From an uncultured Lachnospiraceae bacterium (GTDB lineage Bacteria > Bacillota > Clostridia > Lachnospirales > Lachnospiraceae), in the NCBI GenBank assembly GCA_900546495.1, contig URDN01000015.1, positions 1 through 50,344 of the forward strand: 50,344 bases of DNA. Direction: 5' to 3'. Positions 44,891 through 50,344 of this stretch are shown here, in pieces (the stretch's first letter is position 1; the number at the start of each line of letters is the position of its first letter). The position numbers and the translations under genes were made by a program. The notes beneath the pieces were generated by a model. The model worked only from the letters and a program-made list of their open reading frames with translations. It was not told the origin of the DNA and made no database searches.

Positions 44891-47104
44891 TCAAATTTTC
44901 TTTTCCCACTTAGCGGCTAATGCCTCATTCTTATATTCTGAATCATTTTTATAAATGCAATACAATGCTTTCGCAGCACTTGCATGTCCTATTTCTGCGG
45001 CTTTGTTCAGTAATTTTATGCCCTGCACTTTATGTGGATCAAAGTTCCAACCAAAGAACAACACGCATCCCATACAATAATCTGCGGTTCCATCATCATA
45101 TCTTGCACTTCTTGTATAATCATAATATTGATCCCAAAAAGAATCCATATCTTCAATGGCAGTATCATAACTTCCAAGCCTGATCATCGATGCCCTAAAA
45201 TTTTTCTCAACAGAATGGTAATAATAAGCAAATGCTTCTACTTTGGTTCCTTTTAGAATACCCTTTTCAATAAAATAACCAAGAAGGAACCACTTCAGAC
45301 CATCTTCCCCGCTTATTTGTGTCAACTTCAGCTCTTCCGGATCTATCTCTTCTTCAGAATAAGAAAACAGCTGATGCAGGGAGTCTTCCACATAAGCTCT
45401 CCAGTATTTCTGTTCCATTGCCCGATTTAAATATTCATAATAAATCGTTTCATCATAAATATCTTCATTTTCAGCAAAAAGCAACGCAATCCGATAGAGT
45501 GAATATGCCGATCCCTCTTTTTCGAAATATTCAATGGCAGACTCCAGATCTTTTGGGCATCCATTCAGACCATTTGCAAAATTTATTGCAAATTCACGAT
45601 CTCTGTTGCTTTCTTTTGTGTTTGCATCAAGATGTACTGCAAAAAATTTTGTATTTGGCCTGATCGGTATTCTTGCCTTCAGGCAATGCTCGCCTTCATC
45701 ATAATACATTTCCCGGCGGACGATCGATGCTGTCTCCGGATCAATAATTATGGATACATTTTCCCCTACATTTGCAGAAAAATATCTCTTTTCTGTTTTT
45801 CCGGGATTAATCCTTCTGTCGTTTTTCATAGACGCAACAGCATCCGACGCCTGCGCTAAATCGTATGCCGCCTCATTCAGACAAAGTTCATCCGAAAAAC
45901 TGATCCTTTCAAAATGCATATGTTGTGTTGCTTTCGTCATGCGAAAGGTTGTCCCATCCATGACTCCGAAATTTATGAACACATCCCCTTTTTCTGCATT
46001 GAAATGTAAAAGGAAAATCGGCTGACCGTTTATATCAATATTATCCACAAGATATGTCGTTTGACCGGTGTTATCCTCCTCTGATTTTGGAACCGGCTGC
46101 AACTGCTCCGGTACATAATAGTGCGTCATAGTTTTATGATCACACTTACTGCAAATCTTCAAAACAATTGTTTTATATCCGGGAACATCCGGTATGACAA
46201 GCTGCATCATACTTTCCAGCCAAGTTCCTTTTTTATAACTGAGTGGAATCAAGGAAAGCGGCTGTTCCTCCTGTTCTGACTCATCCTTCTCCGTTTGTTC
46301 TTCAATGTCGTCAAATCCGTCTGACAGTATCTTCCAGAAACGATCCTCTTTTATCTTCGCCAGTTTCGATACTCCATCCGCTTTTTTATCCGTATTCTCA
46401 AATATTTCAACAAAGCGCTTTGCAAGCTTTTCATCAATATTGTCCGGAAGCTCCTCTCCATTCTCCCGTTTTGTTTTCTGTTCCATCACGTTTGACGAAT
46501 AGGATGCCATCCCTTCTTTTAACCGGAGCCATTCATCAGAAGATTCATGCATTTTTGCCAGACCAAGAAACGTATCTAACGTCATCACATCCGCCGATCT
46601 CATATTCACACAGGATGGAAGGGATTTTAACAGTTTCTGCTGCAAGCGTACCAGCACTTTATCCAGATCCATAATACTGTTCGCTTCTGTTCCATTCTTC
46701 TTTGTAATAGCATTTTTTCCGCAAAAAAGCTGCTCATAACGTTCGGTTTGATTATTCTCCTGAAACAGTCTGAAGGCAGGAATGGAAAAATCATTTAAGA
46801 ATATCGGAATGATATTTTTCTCATTCTTTTGTGCCGTCAGGATTTCTTCATATACAAGATCCTCTGCTTCCACACAACGGTCCAGTGCATGTGGCGGAAG
46901 TATTAAAATAAAATCCTGACAGGATTCCACATGTTCTTTTATTGCTTCTGTAAAGGTTCCCCCACGCAATGATTCTTTATCAAAAAAGCATGAATAACCC
47001 AGATCTGTCAATTTCAAGTAAATCACATATGCAAACCATTCGCCGCCTTTTCGACGATAACTGATAAAAATATCTTCTTTCTTTTCCGAGATTATTTTTT
47101 CCAT
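44891..47104 (-). CDS. TIR-domain protein with Sel1-like repeats
   Basis: A 737-residue protein. The TIR domain is at about 9-150: IFISYRRKGGEWFAYVIYLKL, the box FFDKESLRGG and the helix CVEAEDLVYEE, where TIR NADases carry their catalytic Glu. A middle part of about 150-500 has a CSKCDH zinc-like motif near 320 and otherwise no match. From about 515 to 737 Sel1-like repeats appear (YSLYRIALLFAENED, EAFAYYYHSVEKNFRASM, GIKLLNKAAEIGHASAAKALY), a protein-binding surface. TIR enzymes cleave NAD+ in several bacterial defence systems. The gene is the last of the minus arm, has a promoter at 47142-47172 and ends at the shared terminator. Ribosome binding site AAAAGGTG. Confidence 0.85.
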   Translation of the reverse strand: MEKIISEKKEDIFISYRRKGGEWFAYVIYLKLTDLGYSCFFDKESLRGGTFTEAIKEHVESCQDFILILPPHALDRCVEAEDLVYEEILTAQKNEKNIIPIFLNDFSIPAFRLFQENNQTERYEQLFCGKNAITKKNGTEANSIMDLDKVLVRLQQKLLKSLPSCVNMRSADVMTLDTFLGLAKMHESSDEWLRLKEGMASYSSNVMEQKTKRENGEELPDNIDEKLAKRFVEIFENTDKKADGVSKLAKIKEDRFWKILSDGFDDIEEQTEKDESEQEEQPLSLIPLSYKKGTWLESMMQLVIPDVPGYKTIVLKICSKCDHKTMTHYYVPEQLQPVPKSEEDNTGQTTYLVDNIDINGQPIFLLHFNAEKGDVFINFGVMDGTTFRMTKATQHMHFERISFSDELCLNEAAYDLAQASDAVASMKNDRRINPGKTEKRYFSANVGENVSIIIDPETASIVRREMYYDEGEHCLKARIPIRPNTKFFAVHLDANTKESNRDREFAINFANGLNGCPKDLESAIEYFEKEGSAYSLYRIALLFAENEDIYDETIYYEYLNRAMEQKYWRAYVEDSLHQLFSYSEEEIDPEELKLTQISGEDGLKWFLLGYFIEKGILKGTKVEAFAYYYHSVEKNFRASMIRLGSYDTAIEDMDSFWDQYYDYTRSARYDDGTADYCMGCVLFFGWNFDPHKVQGIKLLNKAAEIGHASAAKALYCIYKNDSEYKNEALAAKWEKKI

Positions 47105-47141
47105 AACTGCACCTTTTTCTTATCTATTTTTCAGTGAATCA

Positions 47142-47172
47142 GTATTAGCTAATCCTTTGTGATTTTTGTCAA
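47142..47172 (-). promoter_or_regulatory. Promoter of the TIR-Sel1 gene
   Basis: -35 TTGACA (47167-47172) is perfect. The -10 is weaker (TAATAC, 47142-47147), with a 19-base spacer. The rest of the 202-bp gap to the VirD4-like gene shows nothing else. Confidence 0.5.
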
Positions 47173-47306
47173 ACAAAAAACCTATTTACAGAATACTGTC
47201 TTTGCCGATAATTATCAAGAACGCTGTCCTATAACTCTTGAAAAATACCCAGATCTATAAACTTTGTCTGAACGAAATTTTTGATGTCCATTCACTCTAA
47301 AAACTA

Positions 47307-48731
47307 TCACCTGATATAGTTTGGCATTTGAAAGAAGAATGGCTTCTCATCCTGTAAGGAAACAACCGCTTCTCCGATGCCAAGATTCATTAGCTGCCAG
47401 TCCTCCACCGTATGACCTTCCCTCTGAACATTTAAATTATTCTGCTGTACACTGATACTGTGGTTCTGATAATTTTCCCCCAGACGTTTTACCACAAACT
47501 GGCGCGTATCATAATCACACAGCTTGAAGGATATCAGGTTCTGGAAAGAAGAAAGCGCGTTGTCTGCACCGGCTTCTCCATATATCTCCCGGATACCTGC
47601 AATGTTTTGCAGACCGCACATTACACGCACACCTGCGTCTGTTCCGGAGGGCGATCTGCCAAAGTTTACACTATTCGCAAGATGATCCAGACGCGGAAGC
47701 AACAGGGCTTCATCAAGAATCATGTATTTATTTCCAGTGTATTCTGATCTGCCATCCAGCGCATTTGCAAATGCCCGGTCGATCAGCATTCCATACATAG
47801 GTGCGATCAGGTTTCCTTTTCTCAGATCGTACTCTATAAAAATCACTTTTCTTTTTCCACTGTTCATGATATCACGCATAGAAAATTCCCGAACTGGATC
47901 TGCCTGCGCAAACGGTCCGATAAACAGTTTTCGAATCATTGCGCCAAGATAACTCATAACGCCCTGTGTCTGGTTTCCTTTGTTGCCGATATAATCCAGA
48001 CAGCTTCTCAAATCCCACATATTCTCTTCTTCAAAAATCTTTCGCAGCTCATCCACTGTTTTTTGCTGAAAGAAATCCACCAGCCCACGATTATTCAATT
48101 TTGATGGATCTGACTGCCAGTAAGCACGCATCAGGTAGATCATACCTGCCGCAAGCAGCTGTGCCGACATTGCCGGGAAAACCGGCTGAATCTGACTGTC
48201 CATCGTCTTTGACAACTGTATTGCCAGCTCAAAGGCTTCATCATCTGATTCCGGCGTATACACTAATCTGCCATTGATTGCCCGCGGCATAACTTCCGCG
48301 AACAGATTATGGTAACTTGTAATATTTTTATAACTAGCTCCGACACCGATCACAATTCTTTCATTCACTGGGACGTAAGAAGCAAATTCACGCAAATAGT
48401 CTCCTTTTGGATCAAAGATAACCATTACTTCACCAGCTTTCAGTGTTTTCAGTATTGGTTTCACAAGCCCGTTAAAACAGGTTGTTTTTCCACTTCCGGG
48501 TGCGCCGACCACCAGTAAGCCGTATGCCAGCTGACGCTTACTGAATCCCCAGACTTTTCCATTTCTGGGATTCTGAAATGTCACAAATGGATAATTGTCT
48601 GGATCCGCCGTCCATTCCGGCACCGGGTTTTCATCAATCGTCTGACCTAAAAGTGTCTGCGTGTATATTCTGCTATTTTTCGCTCCGTTCATGGAAGTTG
48701 CAATTTTTTTTCCTACAAAATCGTATGCCAT
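47307..48731 (-). CDS. VirD4/TraG-like (HerA-FtsK superfamily) ATPase without membrane segments
   Basis: A 474-residue P-loop ATPase with Walker A GAPGSGKT (76-83), the VMVIFDPKGDYL motif (102-113) typical of type IV coupling proteins, and a Walker B-like KYMILDEALLLPRL near residue 338. Conjugative VirD4/TraG proteins have N-terminal transmembrane helices; I see none here, so it is probably cytosolic and is perhaps an NTP-driven DNA or protein pump within the island. No relaxase, VirB4 or other conjugation gene is in the window. Start ATG with AAGGAGG 12 bases upstream. It lies 23 bp after the RCC1-like gene. Confidence 0.8.
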   Translation of the reverse strand: MAYDFVGKKIATSMNGAKNSRIYTQTLLGQTIDENPVPEWTADPDNYPFVTFQNPRNGKVWGFSKRQLAYGLLVVGAPGSGKTTCFNGLVKPILKTLKAGEVMVIFDPKGDYLREFASYVPVNERIVIGVGASYKNITSYHNLFAEVMPRAINGRLVYTPESDDEAFELAIQLSKTMDSQIQPVFPAMSAQLLAAGMIYLMRAYWQSDPSKLNNRGLVDFFQQKTVDELRKIFEEENMWDLRSCLDYIGNKGNQTQGVMSYLGAMIRKLFIGPFAQADPVREFSMRDIMNSGKRKVIFIEYDLRKGNLIAPMYGMLIDRAFANALDGRSEYTGNKYMILDEALLLPRLDHLANSVNFGRSPSGTDAGVRVMCGLQNIAGIREIYGEAGADNALSSFQNLISFKLCDYDTRQFVVKRLGENYQNHSISVQQNNLNVQREGHTVEDWQLMNLGIGEAVVSLQDEKPFFFQMPNYIR

Positions 48732-48754
48732 AATTATTTGATACCTCCTTATCC

Positions 48755-49675
48755 TTACAGATCAAGTCCATCATCGGCTCCTTCGCCGCCATCGATACCA
48801 TCATCTACAGATTCGCCTTCGTTTGACATCAGATAATTTTCACTCATCTCTGCGGTAGACGTAATTGCATCTTCCTGTGACATGGTCGGATCATTCTGTG
48901 CATGTTGATAATATGCATTCACCGAATCTCTAAGACTCTGATTGTATTCATCCAGTGTTACTGATTTTGGTTCAAATCCCACTTTTGTTTTCTCCTTTGA
49001 ATCTACATTATTTGCTTCAATTTTGTCTGCTTCTACCTTGTTGTAAGCTGCATTTTGTAATTGCATGATACGATAGCTTTCAACTGCTGGTTCACAACTA
49101 CCGGCTCTTACTGTTCCATCATTATCCAAGCCGATAATACTGTGTTTTCCTGCACAGAGCTGTTTCATATTTTTCCATTTCAGAACATCCTGCCGGACAG
49201 AACCTGCCGCTACAATCTCGCCTGAAGCTGTAATGCCATAAGTACAGTTTGGCGCTGCCAGAATGTTTATAATGTCTTTCCAGCTATCAGTATTTTTCTG
49301 ACCGTAACCATTGTCCTCTCCAAATATTTTTACAGAACCGTCTGTATACAGTACTGCGTAGTTTCGCTCGCTGGCTGAGAATGCCTGTACACCCTCCTCT
49401 TTCTGAAAATCTCCATTGCTATGTACCAGATAAAGCTGCTGATCCTGAAGATATGCGGTGCATCCGCCCGTTGCCCGGAAGCGGGCAGCAAGGTTTTTGC
49501 GTTTTTTATTGGTCAGTTTCTGTTTTTCATTTTTGACCTGTTCTGACCACAGATCGTAACTTTCTTTATCAGAGAACTTTGTTACAAAAGCAAGCGGGAA
49601 TCCACATCCTCCGCAACTATATGTATTTGTTTCTTTTGCTTTGCCACAAACCGGGCAATGTTCCTGTTTACTCAT
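48755..49675 (-). CDS. Zinc-ribbon protein with RCC1-like repeats
   Basis: A 306-residue protein. An N-terminal zinc ribbon is formed by C7, C10, C21 and C24 (CPVCGK...CGGCGF). Residues ~85-190 contain repeats of the RCC1 type (VYTDGSVKIFGEDNGYG-like: YAVLYTDGSVKIFGEDNG, TYGITASGEIVAAGS, HSIIGLDNDGTVRAGS), a partial propeller of only three blades. The C-terminal third is charged and ends acidic (GESVDDGIDGGEGADDGLDL). I chose ATG 49675 (MSKQEHCPVC), with GAGGAGG upstream; the frame begins at 49693. It could be an adaptor or sensor. No catalytic residues are seen. Confidence 0.65.
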   Translation of the reverse strand: MSKQEHCPVCGKAKETNTYSCGGCGFPLAFVTKFSDKESYDLWSEQVKNEKQKLTNKKRKNLAARFRATGGCTAYLQDQQLYLVHSNGDFQKEEGVQAFSASERNYAVLYTDGSVKIFGEDNGYGQKNTDSWKDIINILAAPNCTYGITASGEIVAAGSVRQDVLKWKNMKQLCAGKHSIIGLDNDGTVRAGSCEPAVESYRIMQLQNAAYNKVEADKIEANNVDSKEKTKVGFEPKSVTLDEYNQSLRDSVNAYYQHAQNDPTMSQEDAITSTAEMSENYLMSNEGESVDDGIDGGEGADDGLDL

Positions 49676-49705
49676 AATCTGAAACCTCCTCAAACGGTTT
49701 TGGTT

Positions 49706-50344
49706 TTAAATGACTACGTTTTCTAAAATATATTTCACTGGGAGCACATAGTTAATTTCTTCAACCAGCTTGCTGTCTCCCTCAGTCTGGCTGCCACAAA
49801 GAATTCCAATAATTGTTCCGTCTTTCTTCGAAAATACCGGAGCCCCGGAGCATCCACGCTTTGCCTCCATATTGGCATTGATACGGCTCAGACCGCCTTT
49901 CGTCTGAACGGAGGATACAGCTCCCTGAAACAAGCTTATCTCCAGTTTATCCGGATCGTCGCTTAAACGGATCCCAAAAGGATATCCCCAAAGATAGATC
50001 GGTTCACCCGGAAGTGTCTTAGTATCAGCTGCTCTTAGCGGCAGAGAAGAATATTCTTCGTCTGTCGGAATTTTTAAAATAGCTGCATCCAGTTTTACAT
50101 CTGACCAGCATACTTCTGCCTTTTTCCATACGGCTGCTTCACCATCCTGTGCAGCTCTTACCCGTACCTGAATTTCTTTTGCTTTGTCAATGACGTGGTT
50201 ACAGGTGAGGATATGACCATCTCCGGTAATGATAGAACCGCTGCCATTTGATACGGAGCGCCCTTTTCTTGCACGGATGAACACAACACTTTGGGTCTGA
50301 TCCATATATTCTTTCTCGTAATTAAAATTTTCTTTCGGAAGAGC
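49706..50344 (-). CDS. Trypsin-like serine protease, 5' end beyond the window
   Basis: A trypsin/HtrA-fold protease. Counting from the first Met in the window, the triad is H37 (LTCNHVID), D73 (KLDAAILKIP) and S153 (GCSGAPVF). The frame stays open without a stop from 50305 to the window edge (ALPKENFNYEKEYMDQ), and the ATG at 50305 has no good ribosome binding site, so the protein most likely starts further upstream and this may be a C-terminal protease domain. No signal peptide is visible. Proteases of this kind are recurrent partners in MoxR-vWA conflict systems. It is followed after 30 bp by the RCC1-like gene and is first of the minus arm in the window. Confidence 0.82.
   Translation of the reverse strand, partial: ALPKENFNYEKEYMDQTQSVVFIRARKGRSVSNGSGSIITGDGHILTCNHVIDKAKEIQVRVRAAQDGEAAVWKKAEVCWSDVKLDAAILKIPTDEEYSSLPLRAADTKTLPGEPIYLWGYPFGIRLSDDPDKLEISLFQGAVSSVQTKGGLSRINANMEAKRGCSGAPVFSKKDGTIIGILCGSQTEGDSKLVEEINYVLPVKYILENVVI

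Overview
The window looks like the chromosome of a low-to-moderate GC Gram-positive anaerobe of the Clostridia, most likely Lachnospiraceae and probably close to Blautia. The basis is strong AAGGAGG ribosome binding sites, a bofA sporulation gene, the rel - MBL hydrolase - hemZ - hisS - aspS gene order familiar from Clostridia, a eukaryotic/archaeal-type HisRS, and several Lachnospiraceae-type hypothetical proteins. The genus is an inference. No rRNA, tRNA, CRISPR array or transposase gene was seen.

Layout. 1-3.1 kb: remnant of a Tad/type IV pilus locus on the minus strand (prepilin peptidase, TadZ-like protein, a CpaF ATPase cut off before its His box) behind bofA. 3.1-9.9 kb: a membrane-anchored surface protein, a SAM methyltransferase, a small acidic protein, a MATE exporter and an HMGL-like aldolase. 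10.2-11.5 kb: a highly translatable two-subunit CoA-transferase operon. 11.6-16 kb: a small alarmone synthetase, an ECF sigma/anti-sigma pair and a PD-(D/E)XK Rpn-type nuclease. 16.2-24.5 kb: stringent response and translation block (rel, MBL hydrolase, hemZ, hisS, aspS). 24.9-35.1 kb: cyclophilin, PAP2 phosphatase, glycogen branching enzyme, a TPR-AAA protein, an AI-2E-type permease and an aconitase-family hydratase.

Five copies of a sharply bounded hairpin-rich repeat (three full-length at about 161 bp, one full-length at 162 bp counted among four near-complete or complete forms, and internally deleted forms at 1.04 and 32.8 kb) lie between genes at 1.04, 3.10, 3.48, 15.69 and 32.79 kb. They look like non-autonomous mobile elements, possibly IS200/IS605 derivatives.

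35.4-50.3 kb is the accessory part and the main discovery candidate. Two convergent gene arms meet at a bidirectional terminator near 44.86 kb. The plus arm encodes a SNF2-like helicase, a MoxR-type AAA+ ATPase, a zinc-peptidase/vWA protein and a 1017-residue Rossmann-like/RyR-like protein whose mRNA leader is strongly structured. The minus arm encodes a trypsin-like protease (running off the window edge), a zinc-ribbon/RCC1-like protein, a soluble VirD4/TraG-like ATPase and a TIR-Sel1 protein. MoxR-vWA pairs combined with proteases and TIR effectors are the hallmark of computationally described prokaryotic conflict ('ternary') systems. This particular set, with helicase, VirD4-like pump and RyR-like protein, reads as an undescribed anti-phage or abortive-infection variant. 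Plausible roles are sensing (helicase, RyR/Rossmann, RCC1), energised remodelling (MoxR-vWA, VirD4-like), proteolytic triggering (trypsin, HEXXH peptidase) and NAD depletion (TIR). The grouping is seen; the function is inferred.
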